Below are positions 32,435-43,593 of a stretch of 64,000 nt of DNA, piece after piece (position 1 is the stretch's first letter; each line of letters starts with the position of its first letter). The position numbers and the translations under genes are program-made. The stretch comes from Naematelia aurantialba. Its lineage: Eukaryota; Basidiomycota; Tremellomycetes; Tremellales; Naemateliaceae. The notes below the pieces were generated by a model. It was not told where the DNA came from. It did no database searches and saw only the letters and a program-made list of their open reading frames with translations. The stretch spans positions 372,001-436,000 of the forward strand of contig JAKFAO010000001.1 of the NCBI GenBank assembly GCA_021527695.1, in the 5' to 3' direction.

Positions 32435-33336
32435 ATGACTTCACGTCAGTCCGTGTCTTTGGCTAGATCGTCAGCGAGCAGTGCAGTGCCCAATTTCGTG
32501 TCTACCACCCTAGTGGGGGAAGAGGACGACACAGTCCCACCGGAGCCCATCGAAAGTATAGTGGATGAAGGAGACCCCAACGAACAATCAGAGGACAGTA
32601 AACGTGAGTCCAGGTAGCTGTCCACTGTTTCAGAATAACCCGAGAGCTCAACCATGAGATAGGTTACCAAAAGTGCTGCCGCATAGACCCGAGACGGGTT
32701 GCCGTTCGCCTAGCTGGAATGCAAACCAACATGATCAAAGAGACGTTGATCAGGTGGCCCCGCTCGACCTATGAGACATTGGTGTTGTTCGACAGTCTGA
32801 GCGGAGCCGTCTCGATGGACCCTGCGTCTGTCAAAGCCAGGCGAGAACAGCTCGAGACAACCATGAAGGAAGCCTTCGGGTCACTGCAAACACCGTTGGT
32901 TTCGCACTTTAGTAAACACATGTGTCGCACCGGCTACGGGATCCAATCCGACATTGTCTTTGATCTTGACACTGTCTTGTTCAGAATCTACTGGGACCGT
33001 CGCACCAATATGCGGGTCGACTCGTTCAAGTTACCACTGAGATTCGGTATTCAGTCACACAGCGAATGGGATGCGATGATGCACAGCGAGAATCCGCACA
33101 CATCCTGGGCGGCTGGATACTTTGAAGACACTTCCAGTCCGTGGTACATTCTTCAGTTCCATCGTTCTACAGAAGGGCGGTGGAGCTGGAATCCAGAGGT
33201 CACCATCGAGGATGCGTGGAAGACGCCAGCCCCAACGATTATCGATCAGGACCCGGAATTTTGCAGCGCGGGGGAGATATACTGCAATTTCCAGAAGATG
33301 AAACAGACGTTGCCTACAGGGAAAGCTCAAGCATAG
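32435..33336 (+). CDS. Array A member 2, unrecognised
   Basis: Exon 1 begins at the ATG 32435 (MTSRQSVSLARSS) and ends at AAAC/GTGAGT; the acceptor GAGATAG joins in frame to YQKCCRIDPRRVAVRLAG. The product is about 280 residues. The N-terminus is Ser-rich then acidic; the middle is helical (ASVKARREQLETTMKEAFGS); the C-terminal half looks like beta strands: DIVFDLDTVLFRIYWD, then PWYILQFHRSTEGRWSWNP. This last stretch lines up with the W-x-x-L-x-R...W core of the other array A proteins. No signal peptide, no membrane span, no known domain. Function unknown. Confidence 0.7.
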
Positions 33337-33976
33337 AGATGAGATTGTTTTAGCCTGGTTGAATGGATAGCTTGGCATGCAGCAAGACTCGCTATACATT
33401 GTCTTGTGCCAAGAAGCACTACGTCACGTGAACGTTGTTCGAAGTTGGCCCGTATGTGGACATGGTCAATGGCCCGAGCTCAATCAGGTATCCCTCTCAC
33501 TCATAGACAGCATTCCACCTAGCAAACAGTTGTCGGACAGGCTCAGTGTAGGCTGGACCGCGCGGGGTGCGGACCGTATTACTAATCTGAGTTGGAAAAG
33601 CATTCACTCCCTTCATGGTCCATACTCGCAGGGTGACCGTGTTCAAGTGTCCCAGACTGGCTTACCACGATTGAAAGGGCGAGAGGGGCGTTTGAGTCAT
33701 TGTTGTTCTTATTGGAACAGACGCGATGCATCTCTGGAGAATTCACGAGACATTAGGAGTGTGGTCCGTGCGCAGCTCACCTGGCGCTGCTTCCCGCGTC
33801 TTTCAAGTCCGCCATTCAAACACCGGTTTGCGCATAAACAGGGGCTCGGTCTACCTGACGTTCTTAGAGCGGTTGACCGAGCTCAACCATCTATCGGACT
33901 TCCAAACCAGAAGTCCTCAGTCATGTAACCAGCGTAGCGTTCTCCAAGTTCCAACGACTTTGAGACCTAATGATCG
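33337..33976. other. Spacer between array A members 2 and 3
   Basis: 640 bases. An open frame at 33377-33928 has a composition unlike the neighbours and shows no family motif, so I do not call it. May include a decayed copy. Confidence 0.35.
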
Positions 33977-34786
33977 ATGGCGCTGGAGCCTTCTCTGTCC
34001 TTTCCGGAACTCGGTACGCACGCCGACTGCCCCGCGCCGTTCCCCGGTTTCTCTTCGGTAGACGCCACCAACTCGAGCTACATGCACCACTTTTACGAGC
34101 TCTCCAGGTATATCGCGAAGGAAATTGTCAAGACGCTCATCAATGGCGAGGACGGCGAACTTTCGAAACTATGCCGACTGTGCGGCCTAACACCGTCGGA
34201 AGGCCTGACAATCAGCTCTATCCGCGATCTCATGTTGCACGAAGCGGCTCTTTGGCGCTTTGGAGAGCTGGTAACGTCAGACGATGAACTAAAGGGGGTA
34301 GATCCAGAAGATCGTGGCAATGTTCTGGATGAGGAAAGTATACTGGCTCGTTGGCAGGTGTTGGAGTCGGTTCAAGGTCATTGGACGATGGCAGCGACAC
34401 ACGTTGAGGACCTCGCCACTGAACTCTTGTCGGCCTTTTCCACTCAAGCCGCCTCGTGGGCGCAGGGAATGTCCCAGTACGACCTGGACCCGGCCGACCC
34501 TTCAGTACGAGAACGACTAACGTTCAGCGTACTGACGCAAGACTTGGAGCTCAGCGCAGATGCCTCTCCCGTAGGGACTCTTACCATAAGAGTAGCGATA
34601 TCCTGGCGAAATCCCTACGGAGGATGGGATTTGGAAAGAGAGCAACCTCCGGACCTGTTTCAATTCAAATTCCTCCCGAATGTTGGCTGGAAAGTAGCCA
34701 TGACGCCCAACACCAGACCGGCTGGAGACGAGAAGTATACTGATGGGGTGCCGTCAACACCCCCCAATCCTCAGGGTGTGGAGTAA
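33977..34786 (+). CDS. Array A member 3, unrecognised
   Basis: Single-exon frame of 269 codons (MALEPSLSFPELG). The first two thirds are helical and acidic (YIAKEIVKTLINGEDGEL; THVEDLATELLSAFSTQ). The C-terminal third has strand-like segments TLTIRVAISWRNP and DLFQFKFLPNVGWKVAMTPN, matching the array A layout of one strand pair followed by a W-containing strand. It lacks the C-x-C of members 4-6. No signal peptide. I infer family membership from layout and position; the identity is low. Confidence 0.65.
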   Translation: MALEPSLSFPELGTHADCPAPFPGFSSVDATNSSYMHHFYELSRYIAKEIVKTLINGEDGELSKLCRLCGLTPSEGLTISSIRDLMLHEAALWRFGELVTSDDELKGVDPEDRGNVLDEESILARWQVLESVQGHWTMAATHVEDLATELLSAFSTQAASWAQGMSQYDLDPADPSVRERLTFSVLTQDLELSADASPVGTLTIRVAISWRNPYGGWDLEREQPPDLFQFKFLPNVGWKVAMTPNTRPAGDEKYTDGVPSTPPNPQGVE

Positions 34787-35703
34787 CCCTCATAGATTAA
34801 ATGTGCTGATGTACTGCATTCCTACGAAAGGGACGTTGGCACCGGTCTCCTCAGTTATTGCATCCCGTAGCAGAGACTGTCCTAGCAAGCCTCTGTTTGT
34901 TCATTTCGCGGAGAGAGACCTGGTGCTCGTGTACGAACCTCGAAGCTGGTGTCCATTTCAGCTGCCAATGCTCGTACCAACAAATCGCTATCTGACTTGT
35001 TGAAATTTCCGTGAATAGAAGATCTGTCCTCGCCGTCCTTTGTAGGCTTTGGTGCAATTTGGGGCTGAGAAGACACCGCACGATGAGCGTCATTCGCCGT
35101 GATGGGTCTGTATCCCTCCTCTGTGTCCTGCGCCCCGGCAGGGGTGGCGTGTGAAACAGGCAGCGGTGGAGTGTGAAAGGCTCCACCGGTGCAGCGTAAG
35201 CAAGGTGGATTCTGAGACCTCCACATAGCCCTTACCTGCATGACATCACAATCTCGAGCATGCATGTCCGTTTGACCAGTCTAGGCTTCAATCTGAAGTC
35301 CTCGGTAGCCTTCTTCGCCCGGCCTCGTTGGGACCTACGGAAGGCAGAGCAGACCGTCTCACCTTCTGCCCGCGTGCGAAGACTGCGAAGGAGTGGGTCA
35401 AGATTCGGAGGAACTCTGGCGTCAAGGATTTCGATGGGCTCAGAGGATATGTCCAGCGTTGTGTTGTCTGTATGCGCTGACAATATGTGGGACGTGAGGT
35501 GTAAAAATCCTTCCAAGCCTTCTTGTAACTACAGTACGAGATGACTCATCTTTCGCAGTCTTGCAACGGGTTAGGTTAAAAGAACGGGCTAAGAACAATT
35601 ACTCACCACTTAACCTTTTGTCTGCTACATTCCCAAGTTTTTGACGGCTTTATTCGGAAACCACCACTGTCTGCGTCCATCTAGCAATATCATTGAACCT
35701 GAA
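34787..35703. other. Spacer between array A members 3 and 4
   Basis: About 900 bases. Two adjacent minus-strand frames (35232-35516 and 34882-35265) have plausible protein-like composition but no start, splice joint or motif that I can defend. They may be a small minus-strand gene or remnants. Confidence 0.3.
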
Positions 35704-36351
35704 ATGTCATTGCCCTCCTCCAGTTCCACGAACTTGCCTAGTGACGGCCTTCATAATGACAACGACCGCTCCTCGGATAATCAACAAAGCCCTGAGAGTG
35801 ACTCACAGGCTTTGACGAGCACGCACTCAGATGAGAATGAGATCTTTGACGTGGCAGAATACGAGAAGGTCAAAGCAGAGTGGAATGATGACGTACGATA
35901 TAACGATATCGAAACCGTTCTGAAGAGAAAATGGGATCTGGACAGTGACGGCCCCGCAAGCTCCTTGGAAAGTCCTTCGCAGGTGGTGGACACGGCCCGC
36001 GAACTCCTCGAGGGAATATATAAGAATATCCGCAAAAGCTTGGACCCCAGCATTCTAGTTGCTTATTTGTCACAAAATAGCTTAGGAAAAGCTTACCTAC
36101 TGCCGGACAGTACGTGCGTCGCCTCGTTTACGTACAAGTTCCGTTGCAGCGTGTCCCAGGAGGCGTCGGATGACACAGACACTTTTGTCGAGGGGTGGTT
36201 CAGTTTGCAGCGGCCTCCAACGAGCTCGACCTGGGTTCCTTTGCTGGAGACTGACGGATCGATATGCAAATGCGATCCATTCGATGAGCCTGGATGGTGT
36301 GAAGCACGGATGGAGAAATTGGAGGAGATTATGGAAACGCACTACTTCTGA
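35704..36351 (+). CDS. Array A member 4, C-x-C type, unrecognised
   Basis: I choose the ATG at 35704 (MSLPSSSSTN) rather than the one at 35641, because the Ser-rich acidic N-terminus then matches member 2. The product is 215 residues. Layout: disordered Ser/Asp/Gln N-terminus, a charged helical middle (EYEKVKAEWNDDVRYND; RELLEGIYKNIRKSL), then strands VASFTYKFRCSVSQ, GWFSLQRPPTSSTWVPLLET and the motif DGSICKCDPFDEPGWC. The order G-W-F-S-L-Q-R..W..L..D-G..C-x-C..C is shared with member 6 and, less well, member 5. The Cys cluster could bind a metal or form disulfides; no signal peptide is visible. Confidence 0.75.
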   Translation: MSLPSSSSTNLPSDGLHNDNDRSSDNQQSPESDSQALTSTHSDENEIFDVAEYEKVKAEWNDDVRYNDIETVLKRKWDLDSDGPASSLESPSQVVDTARELLEGIYKNIRKSLDPSILVAYLSQNSLGKAYLLPDSTCVASFTYKFRCSVSQEASDDTDTFVEGWFSLQRPPTSSTWVPLLETDGSICKCDPFDEPGWCEARMEKLEEIMETHYF

Positions 36352-36582
36352 CTATCGCCTTGGACTGATGTACGGCCCTAGGTCACCAACTCCTCGTGCG
36401 TCTTGACCACTTGAAACCTTGAAATTCGATACCATTCATTAGATGAATAAAAAACGCCGCTGTATTACTCCCCGTTTGTATCGGCTTCGTGAGACTCGGA
36501 CGACATCCTGCCTTGGAAACCACTCCATTGGAGATCACGCTACTCTCTATGTCCTTCCAGTAGTTTCTGCTGCGTCAAACGG

Positions 36583-37455
36583 ATGGGGCTCATGTCTTCG
36601 AATGGCGACATTGCCCCCTTTCATTGCAGTGACCGGGCGCCTATCGACAGACATACCACATCTTATCCTGGTGTACAGCGCATCCGTCCTCTCGTGTTTT
36701 ATTCGCCACCCTTGCCCCTTCCCTCGCTCAACATTCAACTTCTCCACTCTCTCCTCAAAGAGCACCCAACCAGCGTCATGCTTGGCCCTGCGAAACGTGG
36801 AGTATGCCACGTTGGTTACGACGTCCCCAGATTCAGTCAGTCGACCAGTGTGGATACATCAGACGACAAATCGGCTCCGTGGCATGAGGATGACGCGGAT
36901 GGCAGGCAGCAACACCCATTCTCAGAGCAGATGGCGACAGCCGTGGAAGGTCTCAACAGCGCCCTCCACGCAGCATACCAAAGGGCAACATTTGATATCG
37001 GAAGCTCCTTTCGCCCTACGGAAGTATGTCGGTCAGAGGCATTGGGCATAGCCGACTTGCAGGAGCGCCATAGTGACGCCATGAGCTGTGGATTGCTCCC
37101 CTCTCCAGGGGACTCCATCACAGCGCGCCTGGGAACAGGGCGATACATGGTGTCTATAGGGTACCGGCTTCCCACCCCCTATACGGAGAAAGCCCCTACT
37201 GGTGCTACGCCGCAAGCGGGCAATACCTTCTATTTCACGCTGATACGAACTCCTACCGACGGCGCAGATGGAGAGAAGTGGTCTCTACTGTATCATCCAG
37301 ACAACAAAAGTTGTGACTGCGACTTCAAACTCACAAAGTCTTGCTTTCACAGAATGATTATCCTGCATGGCGGTCGAGTCGTCGACCGCGACCGAACCAC
37401 ATCTTCTCCGAAGGAAAGTGGTTGGGTGGATAATGAGACCCAGTCCACATACTGA
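36583..37455 (+). CDS. Array A member 5, C-x-C type, unrecognised
   Basis: Open frame of 290 codons. The true start may be the first ATG (36583), the one at 36592, or MLGPAKRG at 36778; the segment before 36778 looks unlike the relatives. From there: an acidic, helical part (EQMATAVEGLNSALHAAYQR), then GTGRYMVSIGYRLP, FYFTLIRTP and KWSLLYHPDNKSCDCDFKLT..C. The W-S-L-L-Y-H-P-D-N..C-D-C..C order aligns with W-R-Q-Y-T-H-P-D-D-G..C-D-C..C of member 6, which is the best evidence that the two share ancestry. Function unknown. Confidence 0.7.
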   Translation: MGLMSSNGDIAPFHCSDRAPIDRHTTSYPGVQRIRPLVFYSPPLPLPSLNIQLLHSLLKEHPTSVMLGPAKRGVCHVGYDVPRFSQSTSVDTSDDKSAPWHEDDADGRQQHPFSEQMATAVEGLNSALHAAYQRATFDIGSSFRPTEVCRSEALGIADLQERHSDAMSCGLLPSPGDSITARLGTGRYMVSIGYRLPTPYTEKAPTGATPQAGNTFYFTLIRTPTDGADGEKWSLLYHPDNKSCDCDFKLTKSCFHRMIILHGGRVVDRDRTTSSPKESGWVDNETQSTY

Positions 37456-38191
37456 AGCTCGGAATTTGACTGCATTGGCGAATTCGAGTTCCCCAGGGAA
37501 CTGGAACGGACAGGCGAGAGGCACCATGTCAAATGAGCAGAGTGAGGGATGCAATGTCTATGTGAAGTACCTTAATGTTCGATCGATATGAGAGAAGTAG
37601 CGCGAGCGCCTTGTTCAAAGATTTACTGTATCATTGGAACCCACCCGGTCTGCGGTCTCTTGAACGACTATTGGCATTCCCCCGAAATGGCAATGCATCT
37701 GAGACCGCTCACACTGACTCTTCACAGGCGTGATCTTTCAGGCCGTGCTTCAACCACTGTGTGCTCGGGCTCTCATTGGGGACTTGCGGGACCGGCCGCC
37801 GTGGCAACTCCCTTGATCATGTCGAGGCAGCAGAACGCCTTGCATCTCTCTCCATGGTCCCAGACCGGGTCTTCCGTCCTCTCGGCGTGGGTTTCGGCGA
37901 AATTCGAATGTGAGAAGCTCGAAGCAGGTTTGTGCTGCTTTATCGTTCTCATGGATGGAACTGCCCGGAGATGGTCTCCTTTGTCATCCCCGATCAAAGG
38001 TCAGACCGAGAGGGTGAAGTTGTGCGTGTCTCGGCGAATGACCGCCAAGCGTGGCGATCCCAGTGGCAAAAGTCGGACCATAAATTGCTGAACTTGTCCC
38101 CCAAGCGTCCTTCTTAAAACTGCATTCTTGCAACACCAAATCAGACAACTTCGACATCCAATCAACGTCAGATTGACCCAACTACCTCCGC
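37456..38191 (+). pseudogene. Spacer with possible decayed array A copy
   Basis: Between members 5 and 6. A + frame at 37588-38091 contains AGLCCFIVLMDGTARRWSPL, faintly like F-T-L-I..W-S-L-L of member 5, but lacks the rest of the family order. This could be a decayed copy or chance. Confidence 0.25.
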
Positions 38192-39253
38192 ATGGACCTA
38201 TCGAACCTATCATTCAGTGACTCGCCTCCAAGTCCTGGACCACCCTCTAGTCGGCCCGACAGCGAGCTCGAAGTGCAGGTCGGAGAAGGCAACAACGTAT
38301 TGGTCGCACGTCGTCAATGGGCGGCGTGGTCGAGTGATGAGCTTGGATCAAACGAGGAAGATAACTCCTCCTCTGAGGGTGTTAGCCAGGGTATGCCGTA
38401 TATCCGGGGGGTCACCATGGGTCCCAACCAACAGCCCTACGCCCACGGATTAGGGCGAGTAGCCGAGACGGACGAGGGCGATGAAGTGCAAAGTCAATCG
38501 GAAGCGTCCGGATCGAATGACCATCTCGGTGTATCCCACTGGGGCTCGGAAGACAGAGACCCATATGATGCCAATGACGAGGACGAGGACGCTTTCGCCG
38601 CCCTGTTACGATTCGGAGCGAACGAGGGCACCCGTTGTCTCACCACCCGCGAGGACTTCGAAGCAATTGCGAGGGGATGTCTGGACAATGAAGCTGCATG
38701 GGCAATCGCCGACCAGTTTTCCTTGAGCGGCATGGGGGAAGGAGAGGGAGATATCAGGGAGATCAGAGCAGCAAGCTGGGAGATATTTCAGCCGCGGCTT
38801 GACCCGATCTTCAGCCAGCTCAGTCGCATGCCAGGGGAAATAGAGGAATTGAATACCAACTCGTCGTTCTCTCTCGAGGATCATCGCGGGCAATTGGTGT
38901 TGAGCTTCCAATATGCGTTCAATTCGATTTTGGACCTGGCAACCGTTCCCCACTCGGTCAGATCTGGGTGGATAACATTGCAGCGGAGTGACACTGAACC
39001 GCACTGGCGCCAGTACACCCACCCGGACGACGGTACCCCCTGTGACTGTCATCACGGGCGGCAAACTTCTTGCTTGGCTGCTTCGTATCGGGCCTCGCAA
39101 GAAGAAAGAGCACGCGCGGGGCCTCTTATGCCTGAGCCGCAGAGACACGACCTCGCGACAGCTGCAGATCGGGGATTCACTCTCTATGATGTCGAAGTCA
39201 CCGTGCAGGCTCGTTCTGCCCAACCTGGACAGACTGCCTCACGGTCCGCATGA
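38192..39253 (+). CDS. Array A member 6, C-x-C type, unrecognised
   Basis: Single exon of 353 codons from the ATG at 38192 (MDLSNLSFSDSPPSPG), the longest member. The N-terminal 130 residues are acidic and disordered (SSDELGSNEEDNSSSE; DANDEDEDAFAALLRFG). A helical middle (RGCLDNEAAWAIADQF; SWEIFQPRLDPIFSQLS) leads to QLVLSFQYAFNSI, SGWITLQRSDTEPHW and YTHPDDGTPCDCHHGRQTSC, then a helical charged tail. No signal peptide, no membrane span, no recognised domain. The gene is compact, without introns, like members 3-5. It ends the + array just before the conserved CCDC47 gene. Confidence 0.75.
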   Translation: MDLSNLSFSDSPPSPGPPSSRPDSELEVQVGEGNNVLVARRQWAAWSSDELGSNEEDNSSSEGVSQGMPYIRGVTMGPNQQPYAHGLGRVAETDEGDEVQSQSEASGSNDHLGVSHWGSEDRDPYDANDEDEDAFAALLRFGANEGTRCLTTREDFEAIARGCLDNEAAWAIADQFSLSGMGEGEGDIREIRAASWEIFQPRLDPIFSQLSRMPGEIEELNTNSSFSLEDHRGQLVLSFQYAFNSILDLATVPHSVRSGWITLQRSDTEPHWRQYTHPDDGTPCDCHHGRQTSCLAASYRASQEERARAGPLMPEPQRHDLATAADRGFTLYDVEVTVQARSAQPGQTASRSA

Positions 39254-39895
39254 CAGAATTTCCTGGATCGGGTAGTCAGCAGTGCTGACCCATGCGTAGC
39301 CCGTACTGGAAAGTACCAGCGTGTGCCCGTACTGGAGGAATAGCGAACGGTGCAGTCTTCGATGACGCACTAGTGGCGTGTATGCGGGCTGAAAGACCGG
39401 CAGTTGACAGATGCATGGTTGTTGGTGGAGCTATGGACACGCTCACATGGCATCCACGAAGCAGCGGCGCAGTCAGTTATGGCCAGTGCAAGGTCTCTAC
39501 GTATGAGTCTGGCTTTTTCCAAGACTGGTGTGTCTATCTGACAGATTTAACTCTGGCGGTATAAATACAGAGGACACCTGTTGATCAGGAGACCGAGTCC
39601 CTTGACTCTTATACTCTTATGCCGAAAGACTCACCTCTGAAGCGTGCTTGGAGATGATCGGCCCAGTCTGGCAAAACGTCGCCGATGCACAAACCTGCAA
39701 AGTCTGCTCAAGGACTCACCATCCACCCGCAGGGGGCCTTTTGGCCGGGTCGCCTCATGTGGCTGACGAGCTGGAATGATATGCATTTGTCTGCGACATG
39801 CTTTTGATTAAAACCTGGGACCCCTGCAGCGGCCTACACGACCCTTCCTCTCTTGAGAGCTCCCCGCTCCCATTCCCACAGATGATTCCCTCGCA
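39254..39895. other. Convergent spacer, array A / CCDC47
   Basis: About 640 bases between the last array A stop (+) and the CCDC47 stop (-). A short + frame (39292-39564) has no family motif. It forms the right border of array A. Confidence 0.35.
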
Positions 39896-41341
39896 CTAGC
39901 GGCTCATCTGCTTTTTCTGCAATTTCCTCATCTCCCTCTTCTTCTCTAGTTCGTCGAGCCGCTTGAGCTCTTTTTCACTCATATTCGCCCTCTCCGCCTT
40001 CTTCTTTGCCAGCCGTTTCTCTTCGGCAGTCTCGGCTGGCGGTGCGTCCTCGGCCACTTCCTTGTTGTACGATGCCGTGAGGTCCGCATCAACGGACTTG
40101 CGCGTGTTGGCGAGTTTACGAGATACCTAGCATGCGTCAATACCATGCACCACTTGAATCGGTGGGAGGGAAAGAGAGCGCTCACATCCGGCTTGAGAAG
40201 GTTCGGGCGCGCGACGAGGTCCGCGACGTTGAGCGCCACTTGGAGCCACGCTTTGACGGCCTCGACCTCCGCTGCAGACGACGGCTTAGTCACACGGAGA
40301 ATCACCTCGCGGGATCGGAACTTGGCTGGCAGAGGCCCACGACTCGGTCGGCGCGGCGGCACATCGGTGATCTGTGGACATGAGAACAGATCTACGGATA
40401 CAACTACACGAAACGAGGACACTTGCCAAGAAGTATTTGAGCACACTAGCTGCTTGTGGATTGTGAAGCAGTTCGGTGATGCCGATATTGGGCGTTTTGA
40501 GCAGCACGTCGGTGACGTCCGAGTGCTCGGCGAAGAGCGAATGCGTGATGGGCACGGTGCTCGATTCGTGCAATCGGGGGAATGTCTACAATACCCACAT
40601 ATCAGCATCCTGATAATCGCTGAGCCCGTAGGCCATTGCTCGCAAATCCAGAACCCATTCTTGCGGTTCCCGTTAAAACGGGGAGATTCGGAAGACAAGA
40701 GATTCAGAGAAAACAGTGAAGACTGACCAGGTCCCAGCGCTGCTCTCGGACAGTGCGCATCGCACCCTTATCCACGACGGCCCACACGCCAAGCCCCTCG
40801 CCCTGCTTTCCGTCGTCGCCGCGGCCCAGGGTCAAGACAATCGCGAGCTGCTCGGAGCCGTCGTACGTCGGCTCGATAATCATCTTGCCAAAGTGCGTGA
40901 CGAGGCCGGCGACGTCGTGCAGCGGTAAGAGCTGGAGTGTTGCGTGCAGGAAAAGAACGTGGCGCCGACCCGAAGAGTAGAGGAGGTGCAGCGCCGGCCC
41001 GGAAGACACGATATCGTGCGTCTTGGTGAATTGCGTGCTGAGCTGCGATTGGAATGGCGCGAAACTACCAAGATCAGCCATGTGTCCTGGAGGGTAGTCA
41101 TGCCGAACGCCGGGAATGCAGGAACTCACGTAGATTTTGCCCGACGGGAATTCACAGCTTTCCCGATAAAATAAACAAGGAGGTACGCTGCAATCAGCCC
41201 GAGCGCCGTCCCTTCAAACTTGAACATCGCAGGACGGAACACAAATGCTTTCCACCGGTACTCTACTCCATCGTATTCCCTCGACGCGGGAGCCGGGGGG
41301 CCCGGCATGAGCTTGGCAAGGCCAAGCAGGAGCTGGGACAT
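39896..41341 (-). CDS. CCDC47 / DUF1682 ER membrane protein
   Basis: CCDC47 homologues are single-span ER proteins; in animals the protein belongs to the PAT complex that helps insert multi-span proteins and also affects ER calcium. Start ATG at 41339-41341 (MSQLLLGLAKLMPG), then the fungal pattern REYDGVEYRWKAFVFRP and a span around LGLIAAYLLVYFIGKA. The lumen/cytosol core shows FQSQLSTQFTKTHDI, HVLFLHATLQLLPLHD and IEPTYDGSEQLAIVLTLGRG. The C-terminus is a charged coiled coil rich in Lys and Glu (EEKRLAKKKAERANMSEKEL) ending KKQMSR, with the stop at 39896-39898. Introns in the middle join in frame. Confidence 0.88.
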
Positions 41342-41609
41342 GGTGCGAGTGTTTGAGCGTGTTGCGAGCCGGTCTAGCGACGACTCTTGCCTGGACAAAA
41401 GCAGGAGAGAGAGAGCGGTGAGGAATAGAAGGATTCGAGGTTCCAAGAGTCGGGGAAGGGGAGACAGCCCCCCGCCAGGGCCCTGGATTATCAGCAAATC
41501 TCCCACGGTCATCACAATATATCTACTCTGTCGAACACGGTCGTAGTATACACATTCATTTCATTGCTCTGCACAAGACATTTCGCTACGTATGGACCTT
41601 GCGGGAAGC

Positions 41610-43593
41610 TCAAGCAGTGGCAGACACAGACTGGGCCATCTCACTACCCAGTAGATGAGTCAACCTCTGCTCAGCAATCTTGACCGCCTCGGTCCTAACC
41701 ACGCCCTTCTTGCCACCCCCAAGCCTGGTCGGTGCCGTGCCGTCCTTCAGACCCAGCTGGGCGTCGGTCCAGATTGGCTTGATCTCGACGGGTACTGGCA
41801 TACCTACGCCTGCCCTTCCGCCTAGTGCAACCCAATCCGAAGTGCGCTTGAGCTTGAGCTTGTCGAAGACCTGGTTGATTGACGATACGAGATGCGCGAT
41901 CTGTTCTGTCGTGTGGCCAGGGGTAGGGGTGATGCGAAGTCGCTCTTCACCCCGAGCGACTGTTGGGTAGTTGATCGACTGCACGTAAATCTTGTGCTTG
42001 GACAATAACATGTCCGATGCCTCTTTGGCTAGCGCAGCATCGCCAACGAGGACAGGGATAATGTGAGAAGGCCCAGGAACGACAGGAATGTCGAGCGCGT
42101 CGAGCTGTCGCTTGACTTCACGAGTATTGATCTGCTGCAATCGTCGATCGCCCATGAATTCGCGTTGGTATGCGATGGACGCCTGAGCACCAGCCACGAC
42201 CGCGGGCGGGAGCGAAGTCGTGAAGATGAATCCAGGAGCGTACGAGCGCACGAGATCGACCAGGTCTGCCGAACCTGCAATGTATCCACCAACAATACCA
42301 AACGCCTTGCCAAGAGTGCCGGTGATGATATCAATGCGGTCCATGATCGACTTCTTGACTGGTTCCGGAGAGTCGCGGGTAGCAGCATGGGCCTCAAAGT
42401 CGAGGTGCTCGGCAACACCTGCACCACCTGGACCGTACATGCCCACAGCGTGTACCTCGTCCAAGAAGGTGATGGCGCCGTACTTGTCGGCCAAATCACA
42501 GATCGCCTCGATGGGCGCTACGCTTCCGCACATTGAGTATACACTTTCGAAAGCGATCAACTTTGGTGTATCCTTCGGCACGGCGGCAAGTTTCGCCTCG
42601 AGGTCCGCCACATCATTGTGCTTGAAGATGACCTTCTTCGCACCAGAGTGCCGAATACCCTGAATCATCGATGCGTGATTCATCGAGTCGGAAAAGATGA
42701 CGCAGCCAGGAAGCTTACTGCCCACCGTCGCGAGGCAGGCGTCATTTGCGACGTAGCAAGACGAGAATACAAGTGCTGCAGGTTTACGATGCAAAGCAGC
42801 CAGCTCGTCTTCGAGAGATAAGTGTAGAGCTCCATTTCCCGCGATATTGCGAGTGCCTCCTGCACCCGCACCGTATTTATCGAGCGTGCGTTTCATTGTA
42901 TTGAGAACAACTGGATTCTTGCTCATGCCGAGATAATCGTTCGAACACCACACATCGACTTCGTCGCTGGTTTTCGCGGTATGCGCGACGGGAAATTTGG
43001 CAGCCAGTCGATTGATGTTGTTAAAGTAGCGATAGGACCTGTGATCATGAGTACCATGAAAATCTGCGGGACTGCAAACAGTGCACTCACTTGTCCTTAT
43101 GCTTCTTGTCCAACTCTGCCTCGTAGAAGCCTTGGTAGTCGAATGCCCCGGATGCCGGTGCAGAAGGGGGCGCTGTCCTTGCCGCCATGGCCACCTTGGC
43201 ATCTGCCTCGTTCTGCGCGATAGCCGCCGCCTCTCGCGCAGCCTTTGCATGCGGGCACTTGTCTGCCGCAGTCGGGTCAAAGGCAATGTCCTTTTGCTGC
43301 CCGATCATCAGTTTCGTGATCCACATAGGCGGTGAGGGATCGGCACTCCAAATGAGAGAACGCACCTTGTGCAGCTCGGCCACCTCTTGCTGGCCCGCAA
43401 CACTGGCGTAGGCTCGAGCTTGAGAGATCGCCGCGAGTTTGGGACCCATTACAGGGCACCGCATGGCATTGGCAGTCAGAGCTGAGGTGTTCGAATGATT
43501 GGCGGTTCCAGCCAGAGTGCGCAGCGAACCAGCCGTCGAATGCCCCAGAAAGGGGCACACGCCCGAGAAGCGAAGGAGAGAGGAGACCTGCAT
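41610..43593 (-). CDS. HEM1: 5-aminolevulinate synthase, mitochondrial
   Basis: PLP enzyme that condenses glycine and succinyl-CoA, the first step of heme synthesis, in the mitochondrial matrix. I choose the ATG at 43591-43593 ([11 protein letters not shown]), which gives an Arg/Ser-rich presequence ending near RAYASVAG. Three Cys-Pro heme-regulatory motifs are present: VCPFLG, RCPVMG and KCPHAK. The catalytic core has [50 protein letters not shown] and the PLP lysine in TGTLGKAFG. Two introns, one after ELHK (69 nt, no in-frame stop) and one after KKHKDK. The C-terminus continues about 85 residues past the catalytic domain, as in fungal forms. Heme may block import through the CP motifs (family knowledge). 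Confidence 0.96.

Noticed and set aside
33377..33928. 183-codon + frame between array A members 2 and 3
   Set aside because: No family blocks, odd composition, and no splice joint to a neighbour that I could defend.
34882..35516. Two-exon minus-strand gene in the array A spacer
   Set aside because: The only obvious GT-AG intron between the two frames would be about 24 nt, too short, and no motif supports the protein.
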